Below, piece by piece: positions 16,190 through 25,513 of a stretch of 42,212 nucleotides of DNA. Source of the stretch: Flavobacteriaceae bacterium (GTDB taxonomy: Bacteria > Bacteroidota > Bacteroidia > Flavobacteriales > Flavobacteriaceae); contig JALWKK010000077.1 in assembly GCA_027081505.1 (NCBI GenBank), positions 1-42,212 on the forward strand, read 5' to 3'. Position numbers and translations under genes: made by a program. The notes below the pieces were generated by a model. The model did no database searches. It was given only the letters and a program-made list of their open reading frames with translations, and had not been told where the DNA came from. Numbering within the stretch: the stretch's first letter is position 1; every line of letters starts with the position of its first letter.

Positions 16190-18145
16190 ATGAAAAAAAT
16201 AATTGTTTTACTTTGTTTTATTTGTTCGGCTTCACTATTTAGCCAGGTGGATAAAACTTTAAAACAGGAAAAACAAAGATTTGTTGATAATTTTGCTAAA
16301 GACACTTCAAAGACAAAAACAGCAAGTGTTAAGAATCTTGAAAACAAACCTCCAATCGATTTATATAAAATAATTTCACTCGATAGAGATACCACTTTTG
16401 TTGATACCACACTTTCAATAGCCAAAGATTACCGATTTAACTATTTGCGAAAAGATGACTTTGAGCTTATGCCTTTTTCTAACGTTGGGCAACCTTACTC
16501 TAATTTGGCATACTCGTATAATCGGAAAAATCTAATTCCTTTTTTTGGTGCCCGTGCCAGACATTACAGTTATAAAGAACTAGATGATGTGTATTATTAT
16601 GAAGTACCTACTCCTTTAACCGAATTGTATTTTAAAACTGCTTTCCAGCAAGGGCAACAACTCGATGCGATGTTTACCGTTAACACATCGCGACAATTTA
16701 ACATAGCCGTGGGATACAAAGGGGTTCGTTCTTTGGGTGCGTACCAGCATATTTTAACCAGTACCGATAATTTTTGGGCAAGTACCGCTTACCATACAAA
16801 AAACGAAAAATATTTTGTTCGAGCGCACCTTACTTCGCAAGATATTTTAAATGAAGAAAACGGCGGGTTAAATCAAAACTCAATACAATTATTTGTAGAT
16901 GATAATCCCGAATTTAGAGATCGTGGCAGGTTAGATGTTAATTATGAAGATGCCGAAACGCTACTAAAAGGAAATCGTTTTTTTATTGAAAATGAATACC
17001 GATTTATTAAACCGGATACAACTTCTAAAACAGCACTCGTAATAGGAAACCAAACCTATTACGAAATAAAACGGTTTACCTTTAAGCAAAAAACTCCTTT
17101 TGAAGATTACGGTGTTTCCTACAAATCTTCAAACTTAGATAAAAAAACATCGTTAGATAAATTCACCTCCCGATTTTACACCCGTTTTAGTAACGGTATT
17201 TTGGGAAAAATAAGTGGCTATTTAGAGTATTCCTCATATGATTACGGATATAACTCCGTACTTTTACTCAACAACCAAACCATTAACAATAAACTAAAAG
17301 GAACTACGGTACAATTAGGCGGAAGGTACCAAAAAAACTACAAAGGTTTTGAACTATCGGGGGAAGGTAGTTTGTTGCTTTCGGGAGATCTAACCGGAAA
17401 TTACCTAAGCGGAAAAGCCGGTTACAGTTTTGATAAAGACAACTATATTGAAGCAAAAATTAGCATTAAAAGCACGGCACCCAATTTTAATTTTCTGCTC
17501 CACCAGAGTGATTATGTTAACTTTAATTGGCAAAATTCTTTTAATAACGTTAAGCAACAAATAGTTTATTTTAAATTACAATCTAAAAAATACGGTGCAA
17601 TCTCTGCAACCTACACCGGAATAGATGATTTTGCTTATTTTGCCATAAAACCCAACGACTCTACTCCTACACCACAGCAATACAATAGCCGAGTTAACTA
17701 TTTAAAAATTAAAGCTGAAAAAGAATTTAAATACAAAAAGTTTGCTCTTACCAATACGGTAATGTACCAACAAGTAGTAACCGGAGAAGAGGTATTTAAC
17801 GTACCGCAACTAATAACTCGTAACAGTTTTTATTACCAAGACCATTGGTTTAAAAAAGCGTTATTTCTTCAAACCGGTGTAACTTTAAAATATTTTACCG
17901 CTTTTAATATGAATGCCTACCAGCCTATTTTAGGTGAATTTTATGTTCAAAATACAGAGAAAATTGGCGGTTTTCCGCTTTTAAGCGTTTTCTTTAATGC
18001 AAAAGTAAGACAAACCCGAATTTACTTTAAATACGAAAATCTAACTTCACTTTTTAGTAACAAGAAAGAATATTTTTCGGCTCCGGGATATCCTTATCGA
18101 GACGGTGTTCTGCGATTTGGTTTGGTTTGGAATTTCTTTATGTAA
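16190..18145 (+). CDS. Putative outer-membrane porin (Porin_10-like)
   Basis: A protein of 651 residues with a signal peptide (KKIIVLLCFICSASLFSQ, cleavage near residue 19). A short Lys/Thr-rich linker follows, then a long series of alternating amphipathic strands rich in Tyr, Phe and Asn, typical of a beta-barrel. The last residues, YRDGVLRFGLVWNFFM, end in aromatic residues like an outer-membrane barrel signal. The segment FELMPFSNVGQPYSNLAYSYNRKNLIPFFGARARHY is characteristic of a conserved Bacteroidota family annotated as putative porin. The transported substrate is unknown. It diverges from purK with a 106-bp gap holding its promoter element. Confidence 0.75.
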   Translation: MKKIIVLLCFICSASLFSQVDKTLKQEKQRFVDNFAKDTSKTKTASVKNLENKPPIDLYKIISLDRDTTFVDTTLSIAKDYRFNYLRKDDFELMPFSNVGQPYSNLAYSYNRKNLIPFFGARARHYSYKELDDVYYYEVPTPLTELYFKTAFQQGQQLDAMFTVNTSRQFNIAVGYKGVRSLGAYQHILTSTDNFWASTAYHTKNEKYFVRAHLTSQDILNEENGGLNQNSIQLFVDDNPEFRDRGRLDVNYEDAETLLKGNRFFIENEYRFIKPDTTSKTALVIGNQTYYEIKRFTFKQKTPFEDYGVSYKSSNLDKKTSLDKFTSRFYTRFSNGILGKISGYLEYSSYDYGYNSVLLLNNQTINNKLKGTTVQLGGRYQKNYKGFELSGEGSLLLSGDLTGNYLSGKAGYSFDKDNYIEAKISIKSTAPNFNFLLHQSDYVNFNWQNSFNNVKQQIVYFKLQSKKYGAISATYTGIDDFAYFAIKPNDSTPTPQQYNSRVNYLKIKAEKEFKYKKFALTNTVMYQQVVTGEEVFNVPQLITRNSFYYQDHWFKKALFLQTGVTLKYFTAFNMNAYQPILGEFYVQNTEKIGGFPLLSVFFNAKVRQTRIYFKYENLTSLFSNKKEYFSAPGYPYRDGVLRFGLVWNFFM

Positions 18146-18189
18146 AATATATTTAAAAGCTACACCTTATACTGTTACCCGAAGTTTTC

Positions 18190-18603
18190 TTACACTTTTC
18201 GAGAAACCAAACTTACTAAGATTCCCATTATTGCAAAAAACACAATGTAAATCACTCCGTTAACAAGTTGTGCATTTAAATTAAATACGTTGGTTGTGGC
18301 ATAATCTATCATTCCGGCACCAAAACCAAAGAGTACTCCCATACGTACACCAAACCGCAAACCGCTTTTAAATCGATGTCGTCCGGCGCTCCATTTTTGA
18401 TAGATAGAAGAAAAAAGTAATCCTTGAATTAAACACCCTATTGCCAAAAACATAAAATCGGGCGTTTCTTTGTCAACTCCTGTGGCGGAGCCTAAATTGG
18501 ACAGCAAAAAATTACTAGCAAGAATTCCCCACAACAAATAACCGCCAAAAAATGACCAAATAGCAGCTACAAGTGCACTTAAAAGATTTTTTTTGGAAAG
18601 CAT
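18190..18603 (-). CDS. Small integral membrane protein, function unknown
   Basis: A 137-residue protein with four hydrophobic segments (about residues 8-30, 50-68, 86-104 and 112-133). Gly pairs in the first and third (FFGGYLLWG, GFGAGMIDY) suggest close helix packing. A short basic loop, KWSAGRHRFKSGLRFG, lies between helices two and three. I do not recognise the family. It converges with the porin gene (44-bp gap) and diverges from the decarboxylase gene. Confidence 0.65.
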   Translation of the reverse strand: MLSKKNLLSALVAAIWSFFGGYLLWGILASNFLLSNLGSATGVDKETPDFMFLAIGCLIQGLLFSSIYQKWSAGRHRFKSGLRFGVRMGVLFGFGAGMIDYATTNVFNLNAQLVNGVIYIVFFAIMGILVSLVSRKV

Positions 18604-18712
18604 ACGATATTTTTTTAGTTGATTAGCGGTAACAAGTTACAAAAAATAGTTTACTCTTAAAAATCGATACGAAACACCCGTGTTTCTTTATCTAAATTCT
18701 ACTTTTAAATCT

Positions 18713-18720
18713 TATTTTTG
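18713..18720 (+). promoter_or_regulatory. -7 element of the decarboxylase gene
   Basis: TATTTTTG matches TAnnTTTG. The ATG follows 21 bases later and is preceded by AAAAGGAATA, one of the few Shine-Dalgarno-like sequences in the window. Confidence 0.5.
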
Positions 18721-18741
18721 CAACGATAAAAAAAAGGAATA

Positions 18742-20178
18742 ATGACTAGGAAAAACAGAACGTTAGAATTACCCGAAGAACAGATGAAATCCTACGGATA
18801 TCAAGTAGTTGATGCTGTAGTAGAACATTTTTGTGAACAAAAAAATAAACTTCCGGTAGCTATAGCATCTCGCGAAGAAATGGATAAAATGTTTTTGGAA
18901 GAAGCACCCGAAAATCCCACACAACCCAAACAAGTTTTAGACTTTGTGCTGGATAAAGTAATGACACAAAGCACCATCGTTTCGCACCCAAAGGCGTATT
19001 CTTTTGTACCGGGACCCAGCAACTACATCAGCGCTATGGCAGATACGCTTGCCACCGGATTTAATATTTTTTCGGGCGGTTGGGCAGCCTCTCCGGCAGC
19101 AGCCGAATTGGAAATAATAACCCTACAGTGGTTGCTGAAAATTTTTGGGTTTCCGGCAAAAAAAGGAGGCGGAATTTTTACCAGCGGTGGCTCTATGGCA
19201 AACCTTACAGCTATTGTTACGGCACGAAATATCAAATGCGGTGATGATTTTTCGAAGGCGGTTATTTATCTTTCAGACCAAGCACATTCTTCCAACATTA
19301 AAGCCATTCGAATTCTTGGTTTTAGAAAGCACCAAATAAGAATCATCCCAACCAATTTAGAGTTTGAGTTTTCTTTAAACAAATTAAAAAATGCCATTGC
19401 CAAAGATAAACTACAAGGCTTACAACCTTTTTGCGTAATTGCAACCGCCGGTACCACCAATACCGGAACGGTAGATCCCCTTACAAAAATTGCCCAAATA
19501 TGTAAAAAAGAAAATCTTTGGTTTCATATAGACGCTGCCTACGGAGGCGCTGCCATTCTTTCTAAAGAAGGAAAAAAACTGTTAAAAGGAATTGAAAAAG
19601 CAGATTCACTTACCGTTGATCCTCACAAATGGTTTTTTCAACCTTACGAAATGGGATGCTTACTCATTAGAAATCACAAATACTTAAAAGGGACTTTCAC
19701 CGAAAAACCCGAATATTTACGCGATGTGGAAGGCAATCAATCCGAAATTAACTTCTACGACCACGGCGTCCAACTCACCCGAAGGTTTAGAGCGCTTAAA
19801 TTTTATATGAGTATTAAAACCTTTGGGTTAAAAGCCTTTAGAAATGCTATTTCCAATAACATTCATCTTGCAGAACAGGTAGAAGATCTGCTACGTACAA
19901 GCCCCAACTGGGAAGTAATTTCGCCGGCAACATTGGCGATCATCAATTTTAGATACAATCCTATTTCGGCTAATCTTTCTGAAAAAGAACTCGATAAATT
20001 AAACGAATACATTTCAAAAAAAGTAATGGAAAGCCGACAAGCACTTTTGGTTACCACCGTACTTAACAACCAAATCGTTTTACGAATGTGTTTAATTAAT
20101 CCTCGAACTTCATTACAAGATGTAAAAGATACGCTTAACCTTTGCGCCGGTTTTGCTAAAGAAAAGTGCAAATGTTAA
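18742..20178 (+). CDS. PLP-dependent group II amino acid decarboxylase (AADC/TyrDC-like)
   Basis: This 478-residue enzyme should remove CO2 from an aromatic or other L-amino acid to give an amine. PLP contacts are visible: FTSGGSMANLTAI near residue 150, WFHIDAAYGGAA with the ring-binding Asp near 259, and the Schiff-base lysine in VDPHKWFFQP (Lys 296). HPKAYSFVPGPSNYIS near 91 is the usual N-terminal substrate region. The exact substrate (Trp, Tyr, DOPA, Glu or diaminobutyrate) cannot be fixed from sequence alone. Its stop overlaps the start of the next gene. Confidence 0.9.
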   Translation: MTRKNRTLELPEEQMKSYGYQVVDAVVEHFCEQKNKLPVAIASREEMDKMFLEEAPENPTQPKQVLDFVLDKVMTQSTIVSHPKAYSFVPGPSNYISAMADTLATGFNIFSGGWAASPAAAELEIITLQWLLKIFGFPAKKGGGIFTSGGSMANLTAIVTARNIKCGDDFSKAVIYLSDQAHSSNIKAIRILGFRKHQIRIIPTNLEFEFSLNKLKNAIAKDKLQGLQPFCVIATAGTTNTGTVDPLTKIAQICKKENLWFHIDAAYGGAAILSKEGKKLLKGIEKADSLTVDPHKWFFQPYEMGCLLIRNHKYLKGTFTEKPEYLRDVEGNQSEINFYDHGVQLTRRFRALKFYMSIKTFGLKAFRNAISNNIHLAEQVEDLLRTSPNWEVISPATLAIINFRYNPISANLSEKELDKLNEYISKKVMESRQALLVTTVLNNQIVLRMCLINPRTSLQDVKDTLNLCAGFAKEKCKC

Positions 20179-21389
20179 ATTATGATGTATTAATTATAGG
20201 TGGTGGAGCTGCCGGTTTTTTTACCGCTATAAACACCGCTGTTTTTAATTCCAAATTACGTATTGCCATTATAGAACGCGGAAATGAAGTGCTCGGTAAA
20301 GTAAAAATTTCGGGAGGCGGAAGATGCAATCTTACCCACGCTATTTTTACACCAAGCCAATTAATTGAAAACTATCCTCGTGGCGGAAAAGAATTACGAG
20401 GTCCCTTTCATCGTTTTTGCACAGGCGATACCATGCAATGGTTTGAAGAAAATAAAGTACCCTTAAAAATTGAAGAAGACGGAAGGGTTTTTCCCATTTC
20501 AGACACATCACAAACTATTATAGATTGCTTTTTACGGTTAACCGAAAAGTCCGGCATTAAAGTATTAAAAAACCACCCGGTAAAAGATTTTTACAAAGAA
20601 AAAGACCAATGGCAAATCCACACTTCAAAAGGTAGTTTTACATCCAAAAAACTAATTATCACCACCGGAAGCAATCCTAAAATATGGAATTTATTAAGCC
20701 AACTGGGGCATACCATTATTCCGCCTGTACCTTCTCTATTTACCTTTGTTTGTAAAGATAAAATATTTAATAACTTGGCGGGGATTTCGGTGAAAGCAAC
20801 AATACAAGTGGCTAACACGACATTAACTTCTCACGGCGATTTGTTAATCACCCATCAAGGAATAAGCGGACCGGCTGTTTTAAAACTCTCGGCTTGGGGA
20901 GCGCGATATTTTTACGATGTTAATTACCGTTTTTCAATTCGTATTAACTGGTTGCCCAACACAAACAAAGAAACCATCCTTTCGGAATTAAAAAAATATA
21001 GAGTTCAATTTTCAAAACAACAAATAACCACCTACAGCCGCTTTGGCTTGCCCAAAAGATTATGGATAAATCTGCTAAAACAAACCGGAATTGAAGAAAC
21101 ATGTAAATGGGCAGACATTTCTAACAAAACCTTAGCAAAATTTACAAAAAATTTAGTTGCTTTTACTATGGAAATTACAGGCAAGAACACGTTTAAAGAA
21201 GAATTTGTAACTGCCGGAGGTGTTGATTTAAAAGAAATAAATTTTAAAAAATTTGAAAGCAAAATACACCCCGGTTTATTTTTTTCGGGCGAAGTATTAA
21301 ATATCGATGCGGTAACAGGCGGTTTTAATTTTCAAAATGCTTGGACAGGAGGATATTGCATAGCCGAAACCTTAGGAAGAAACAGCTAA
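20172..21389 (+). CDS. HI0933/YhiN-family FAD-dependent flavoprotein
   Basis: A flavoprotein of about 405 residues, function poorly defined. The N-terminal dinucleotide-binding motif VLIIGGGAAGFFTAI lies at residues 5-19. KVKISGGGRCNLTH follows near 46, a signature of this family, and the C-terminal FAD segment is GLFFSGEVLNIDAVTGGFNFQNAWTGG, given here by its ends at residues about 367-393. I prefer the ATG at 20172 (MLNYDVLIIGGG) over an in-frame GTG at 20166. It overlaps the decarboxylase stop codon by 7 bases, so translation is probably coupled; a common pathway is only an inference. Confidence 0.88.
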   Translation: MLNYDVLIIGGGAAGFFTAINTAVFNSKLRIAIIERGNEVLGKVKISGGGRCNLTHAIFTPSQLIENYPRGGKELRGPFHRFCTGDTMQWFEENKVPLKIEEDGRVFPISDTSQTIIDCFLRLTEKSGIKVLKNHPVKDFYKEKDQWQIHTSKGSFTSKKLIITTGSNPKIWNLLSQLGHTIIPPVPSLFTFVCKDKIFNNLAGISVKATIQVANTTLTSHGDLLITHQGISGPAVLKLSAWGARYFYDVNYRFSIRINWLPNTNKETILSELKKYRVQFSKQQITTYSRFGLPKRLWINLLKQTGIEETCKWADISNKTLAKFTKNLVAFTMEITGKNTFKEEFVTAGGVDLKEINFKKFESKIHPGLFFSGEVLNIDAVTGGFNFQNAWTGGYCIAETLGRNS

Positions 21390-21702
21390 TTCCGGGTTAA
21401 AATAATATCTCCGTTTTTTGAATATGCTTCAATTAAAAAAAATCCGTTCTCTTCCAACTCGTTTATAACCTTTCCGTTTTTAGACTCACCTATTCCTCTT
21501 ACACCTGTTAACACTTTTAATTTTATATCTGAATCTATAGTAAAAAGAATGGCGTTTCCTTTAAAAGTTGTTAACTCTAAATTTCCTCTTTGCAATGCAA
21601 CCTGCATTTTTTTTTATAATCTCCCGAAAAGAATAGCGAAGCATTTTCTAATTCAATAGAAACCGAATACCCCTTGGGAACTTCCATTTTTACGTCGCCT
21701 GC
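21386..21702 (-). pseudogene. Decayed DUF4097-like/adhesin-type gene, C-terminal remnant
   Basis: An open frame of 73 codons (21386-21607) encodes a beta-strand-rich end, LELTTFKGNAILFTIDS...GDIILTRN. Directly upstream in another frame, GDVKMEVPKGYSVSIELEN and LFFSGDYK (21702-21617) continues the same kind of protein back to a stop codon at 21703-21705. The two frames meet at a run of nine A (minus strand, 21615-21607); one added A would join them. The joined product has no start and no signal peptide, so only the end of the original gene remains. Family assignment is tentative, from the VxVPKxxxVxxxxxNGxL-like pattern. Confidence 0.55.
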
Positions 21703-21950
21703 TTATACCGAATACGAATTCAATATAGTTTAATTTTAAGTTCTCTCATTAAGATATTTTCATTCTATAACGGCATTAACCTTTCTAAAATATAAAATGG
21801 TTTTGGACTAATTTATATTAAGAACAGGTATTATTTAATCTCTCGCTTACCATTGAAAATATTGCTCTTGAATTGGTTTTATTAGTGCTTAATATACTGG
21901 ATTTAACAGGGTACAAAAAATCAATATCACGAATTGTTAGGATGTAATTG
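21703..21950. other. Intergenic stretch without a recognisable gene
   Basis: With the adjoining pseudogene this makes about 560 bases without an intact gene. A minus-strand frame (21949-21818, 44 codons, NYILTIRDIDFLYPVKSS at its beginning) is open but has no start codon next to it and no family I recognise. I see no promoter, terminator or RNA structure. It is probably decayed DNA continuing the pseudogene region. Confidence 0.4.
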
Positions 21951-22466
21951 TTAATTTGGAGGAAATCCTTTAAGTAATTTAGAAATTATTTTTTCATAAT
22001 AAGTTTCTTTCCATCGGGGAGAAGCTTTTTCTTTTATAGCACCATCAATAATTCCTTGCCAAATTAAGCGGTCTTGCTTTGCATCAATAAAATCTATGGT
22101 AACTAATTGTTCTATTTTTCTTCCGCCAATAGGAATACCTCCGCTAATACCATACCCCGCATTTCTGCCACCGCCTCCTACTCCAATCCCTATGGTGTTT
22201 CGGTTGCTTATACTTCCTTCTTTAGTGTAAAAATTAATTCTAAAATCCGGGTTATCAGATTTAGTATATCCATTTGATTGTAAAATACTGTCGGTTATTT
22301 TAATAATGCGTTTGTTATCTAGTTGACTTAAACCACTTTCTATTGTAGTATAATAATTGTAAGTGTTATAGTTTTTAAAATTGGTTTGTTTATCATAGTC
22401 GTAATGAACCGTTACACCACAAGATGTTAAATAGAGAAGAATAAAAAAAGACAGTATATGTTTCAT
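21951..22466 (-). CDS. DUF4136 lipoprotein
   Basis: A 171-residue protein with a lipoprotein signal: KHILSFFILLYLTSC, with the lipobox LTSC and the acylated cysteine at residue 16. The mature part has the pattern VHYDYDKQTNFKNYNTYNYY followed by RIIKITDSILQSNGY and LVTIDFIDAKQDRLIWQGI, typical of DUF4136, a family of envelope lipoproteins of unknown role. A Gly-rich insert (IGIGVGGGGRNAGYGISGG) interrupts the domain near residue 105. It follows obgE after 28 bases on the same strand. Confidence 0.85.
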   Translation of the reverse strand: MKHILSFFILLYLTSCGVTVHYDYDKQTNFKNYNTYNYYTTIESGLSQLDNKRIIKITDSILQSNGYTKSDNPDFRINFYTKEGSISNRNTIGIGVGGGGRNAGYGISGGIPIGGRKIEQLVTIDFIDAKQDRLIWQGIIDGAIKEKASPRWKETYYEKIISKLLKGFPPN

Positions 22467-22494
22467 GTGTTTATTTTTATCAAATGCACAAAAA

Positions 22495-23505
22495 TCAATC
22501 CGTTTTTTTATTTAGCATAGACCAAAGGGTGTCCTTAAGTTTGGTTAAACCTTGTTGTGCTACAGAAGATATAAACAAATACGGAATATTTTTAAAGTCG
22601 GCATCTAATTGTTTTTTAAGTAGCTTTTTTAATTCTTCATCCAACATGTCGGATTTTGAGATTGCAACAAGTATTTCTTTGTCGAGAAGTTCAGGATTAT
22701 ACCTTCGGAGTTCGTCTAATAGAATTTCGTATTGTTTTTTAATATCATCTGCATCTGCGGGGATTAAAAAAAGCAGTGTAGAATTTCGTTCAATGTGACG
22801 CAAAAAATAATGACCTAAACCTTTTCCTTCTGCTGCTCCTTCAATAATTCCCGGAATATCTGCCATTACAAAAGTTTTATAATCACGATATTTTACAATT
22901 CCTAAATTGGGTTTTAATGTGGTAAACTCGTAATTGGCTATTTTAGGTTTTGCTGCGGTTATTACCGAGAGTAGTGTCGATTTTCCTGCATTGGGAAAGC
23001 CTACCAATCCTACATCTGCCAATACTTTAAGTTCTACCGTAACATTAATCTCCTCTCCTTCCAATCCGGGTTGTGCGTATCGAGGTGTTTGACGTGTAGC
23101 ACTTTTAAAATGAGTGTTTCCTCTACCGCCTTTACCTCCTTTTGCAATAATTACTTGCTCACCGTCTTGAGTTAGTTCACAAATGGTTTTTCCGGTTTCG
23201 GTGTTTTTTAAAATTGTACCCAAAGGCACTTTAATATAAACATCTTCGCCATTTGCTCCTGTACTGGTTTGTTTGCCACCGGGCATTCCGTGTCCGGCTT
23301 TAAAATGTCGTTTAAATTTTAAGTGGTAAAGCGTCCATAGGTTTTTATCTGCCACAAAGATAATATGTCCTCCTCTGCCTCCATCGCCTCCATCGGGACC
23401 ACCTTTCGGGATGTATTTTTCGCGTCGCAAATGCGCACTCCCAGCTCCTCCTTTGCCGGATGTAAGGTGTAATTTTACATAATCTACAAAATTTCCTTCG
23501 GTCAT
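22495..23505 (-). CDS. obgE: GTPase Obg/CgtA
   Basis: Ribosome-associated GTPase needed for 50S assembly and stress control. The 336-residue protein has the Gly-rich Obg fold at residues 1-158 ([20 protein letters not shown], many GG pairs) and then the G domain: G1 [10 protein letters not shown] (about 168-177), G3 DIPGIIEGA (about 215-223) and G4 ISKSD. The C-terminal OCT domain found in some phyla is absent, as usual here. It is in the run birA, hpt-adk, obgE, DUF4136. Confidence 0.96.
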   Translation of the reverse strand: MTEGNFVDYVKLHLTSGKGGAGSAHLRREKYIPKGGPDGGDGGRGGHIIFVADKNLWTLYHLKFKRHFKAGHGMPGGKQTSTGANGEDVYIKVPLGTILKNTETGKTICELTQDGEQVIIAKGGKGGRGNTHFKSATRQTPRYAQPGLEGEEINVTVELKVLADVGLVGFPNAGKSTLLSVITAAKPKIANYEFTTLKPNLGIVKYRDYKTFVMADIPGIIEGAAEGKGLGHYFLRHIERNSTLLFLIPADADDIKKQYEILLDELRRYNPELLDKEILVAISKSDMLDEELKKLLKKQLDADFKNIPYLFISSVAQQGLTKLKDTLWSMLNKKTD

Positions 23506-23533
23506 AATACGTTCCCGATATGAATATTAATTT

Positions 23534-24643
23534 TTATAATCTATCAAATACTTCGCTTAATCGCTGTGTAATTTCTTCTATTGAACCCACACCATTTACA
23601 CCATAATATTTATTTTGAGCTTGGTAATAATCTTTTAATATTGCTGTTTTTGTTTGGTATTCGTTAAAGCGATTTCTAATCTTGCTTTCATCTTGATCGT
23701 CCGGTCTTCCGCTTGTTTTGCCACGATTTAATAGCCGTTGTACCAATAAATCTTCAGGTACTTCGAGGGCAACCATTGCGCTTATTTTTTGGGCTTTTTC
23801 CGAAAGAAATTCATCTAAGGCTTCTGCTTGCGAAATTGTTCTTGGAAAGCCGTCAAAAATAAATCCGTTTGCATCGGGATATTTTTCTACTTCGTTTTTT
23901 AGCATATTAATGGTTACCTCATCGGGAACTAAATCGCCTTTATCCATAAACGATTTTGCCAACATTCCCAATTCGGTTTTATTTTTAATATTAAATCGAA
24001 ACACGTCTCCGGTAGAAATGTGCACCAGATTATACTTGTCTTTCAGCATTTGAGCTTGCGTTCCTTTTCCTGCTCCCGGAGGACCAAACAATACGATATT
24101 TTTCATTTTTTTATTGGAAATTAATTTATATACATTTCTTAAATTTCGCCCTAAACCCTTATAGTCCAATCCGTAACCTACAACAAAATCATTTTCAATT
24201 TCCATTCCCACATAATCAATAGGAAAAAGTTTGGAATAGGCTTTTGGTTTATAAAACATCGAAGCAATTTTATAATTGGCTACCTGTTCTTGTTTTAGAA
24301 TTTTGATAATTGCTTCAATTGTATTTCCGGAATCTACGATATCTTCGATAATAATCACCTCTCTACCTTTTAAATCGGGTTCGGCTCCCATTACCGTAGT
24401 TATTTCATTAGATTGATGGATACCGTCATAGGAGGCAACTTTAATAAAACTAAGTTCGCAATTTCCTGTAAAACGTTTAATAATATCTGCAGCAAAGAAA
24501 AAAGCACCGTTTAGTACTACCAAAAAAACCGGATTTTTATCTTTAAAATCATTGTTTATTTTTACCGCAACTCCGTTTACAGATTGATTTATTTGCGTCT
24601 CCGAAATATATTCGTCAAAATACAAGTCATTTAATTGTATCAT
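23534..24643 (-). CDS. Fused hypoxanthine phosphoribosyltransferase and adenylate kinase
   Basis: A 369-residue two-domain purine enzyme. Residues 1-178 are a complete Hpt: the PRPP-binding motif VIIIEDIVDSGNT at 96-108, preceded by LVVLNGAFFF. Residues 180-369 are a complete adenylate kinase: MKNIVLFGPPGAGKGTQ with the P-loop, HISTGDVFR, FDGFPRT and the lid segment QRLLNRGKTSGRPDD. The linker is only a few residues (ISNKK), and Met180 is exactly where a stand-alone Adk would start. The joint lies on a run of seven A (24112-24106). Deletion of one A would end Hpt at a TGA overlapping the adk ATG. A TATCTTTG -7 element lies upstream. Confidence 0.9.
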   Translation of the reverse strand: MIQLNDLYFDEYISETQINQSVNGVAVKINNDFKDKNPVFLVVLNGAFFFAADIIKRFTGNCELSFIKVASYDGIHQSNEITTVMGAEPDLKGREVIIIEDIVDSGNTIEAIIKILKQEQVANYKIASMFYKPKAYSKLFPIDYVGMEIENDFVVGYGLDYKGLGRNLRNVYKLISNKKMKNIVLFGPPGAGKGTQAQMLKDKYNLVHISTGDVFRFNIKNKTELGMLAKSFMDKGDLVPDEVTINMLKNEVEKYPDANGFIFDGFPRTISQAEALDEFLSEKAQKISAMVALEVPEDLLVQRLLNRGKTSGRPDDQDESKIRNRFNEYQTKTAILKDYYQAQNKYYGVNGVGSIEEITQRLSEVFDRL

Positions 24644-24665
24644 CTCTCTTCTATTTACAAGAGTG

Positions 24666-24673
24666 CAAAGATA
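24666..24673 (-). promoter_or_regulatory. -7 element of the hpt-adk gene
   Basis: TATCTTTG on the minus strand matches TAnnTTTG. The ATG at 24643 follows 22 bases later, with AGAAGAGAG before it. It separates hpt-adk-obgE from birA transcription. Confidence 0.55.
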
Positions 24674-24696
24674 CGTTTTTGAATGAATAAAATACT

Positions 24697-25428
24697 TTAG
24701 TAATGCATGGTAATTTGTTTTGTATTAAAACTTTTAATTTCCTCTGTATCTAACTCTAACAATAGTTGCCCGAAATTGTTTACTCCTTTAATGATAGCAT
24801 TAAAAACAGGTTGTTCGGCAACAGAAAATGCAGACACTTTTTCTTTTCTGAAAAGGTGTTTTTCGTAGGTTTTTTTTAAAATATCCCATTGCTTATTCTC
24901 AAAAAGTTGAAGATAATAAAAAATAGCTTCACACACTTTGTTTAAAACTTCGTCTAGATTAAATTGTTTTCCGGTAACCATCAACATAGACCCTGCATTG
25001 GGTAATGAAGGAAAAGAAGTTTGGTTTACATTAATTCCCACGCCGATAATCGAAGCGATTAGTTGATTGCCTTTTACTTGATTTTCTATTAAAATACCAC
25101 ATATTTTTTTTTTCTCTGCCAATATGTCGTTAGCCCATTTTACATCGCATTTTATTGCCATCAAATTAGCCAATGCTTCTCTAACACCTATCGCAACGGC
25201 AAAAAGCAAATAGGGTTGTTTTGCTACATTAGTAGCATTAAATAGTTTGTAAATACTAAAAGTAAGGCTGTTTACCGGATCAGATTCCCAGTGAGCGTTA
25301 AGTTGTCCTCTTCCTTTTAGCTGTAACTTAGAAACCACAATCGTTTTGTCCGGCAGAGACTGTTTTTTACTTAAATCTAACAAAAAAGTATTGGTAGAAA
25401 GGGTGGCATCAAGTTTGATTACATTCAT
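24697..25428 (-). CDS. birA: Biotin--[acetyl-CoA-carboxylase] ligase (no DNA-binding domain)
   Basis: Attaches biotin to the carboxyl carrier protein through biotinyl-AMP. The 243-residue protein begins with the catalytic core (DATLSTNTFLLDLSK near residue 7). The biotinyl-AMP motif GRGQLNAHW lies at 39-47 and a KWANDI segment near 93. IASIIGVGINVNQTSFP follows. The N-terminal helix-turn-helix of repressor-type BirA is missing, so it is an enzyme only. It diverges from rsfS with an 85-bp gap. Confidence 0.93.
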   Translation of the reverse strand: MNVIKLDATLSTNTFLLDLSKKQSLPDKTIVVSKLQLKGRGQLNAHWESDPVNSLTFSIYKLFNATNVAKQPYLLFAVAIGVREALANLMAIKCDVKWANDILAEKKKICGILIENQVKGNQLIASIIGVGINVNQTSFPSLPNAGSMLMVTGKQFNLDEVLNKVCEAIFYYLQLFENKQWDILKKTYEKHLFRKEKVSAFSVAEQPVFNAIIKGVNNFGQLLLELDTEEIKSFNTKQITMHY

Positions 25429-25488
25429 AGTCTATAAAAAAGTAGTACGATTATGGTTAATATACATTTTTTAAATATAAAAAAGTAA

Positions 25489-25496
25489 TAACTTTG
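25489..25496 (+). promoter_or_regulatory. -7 element of rsfS-ftsH
   Basis: TAACTTTG matches TAnnTTTG. Its end lies 17 bases before the rsfS ATG. It probably starts the transcript that continues into ftsH 11 bases after rsfS. Confidence 0.55.
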
Positions 25497-25513
25497 CGCA
25501 AATTTTAAAATTA

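Noticed and set aside
21818-21949. A 44-codon minus-strand frame (NYILTIRDIDFLYPVKSS at its beginning).
   Set aside because: There is no start codon next to it, no promoter and no recognisable family; open frames of this length are expected by chance in AT-rich DNA.
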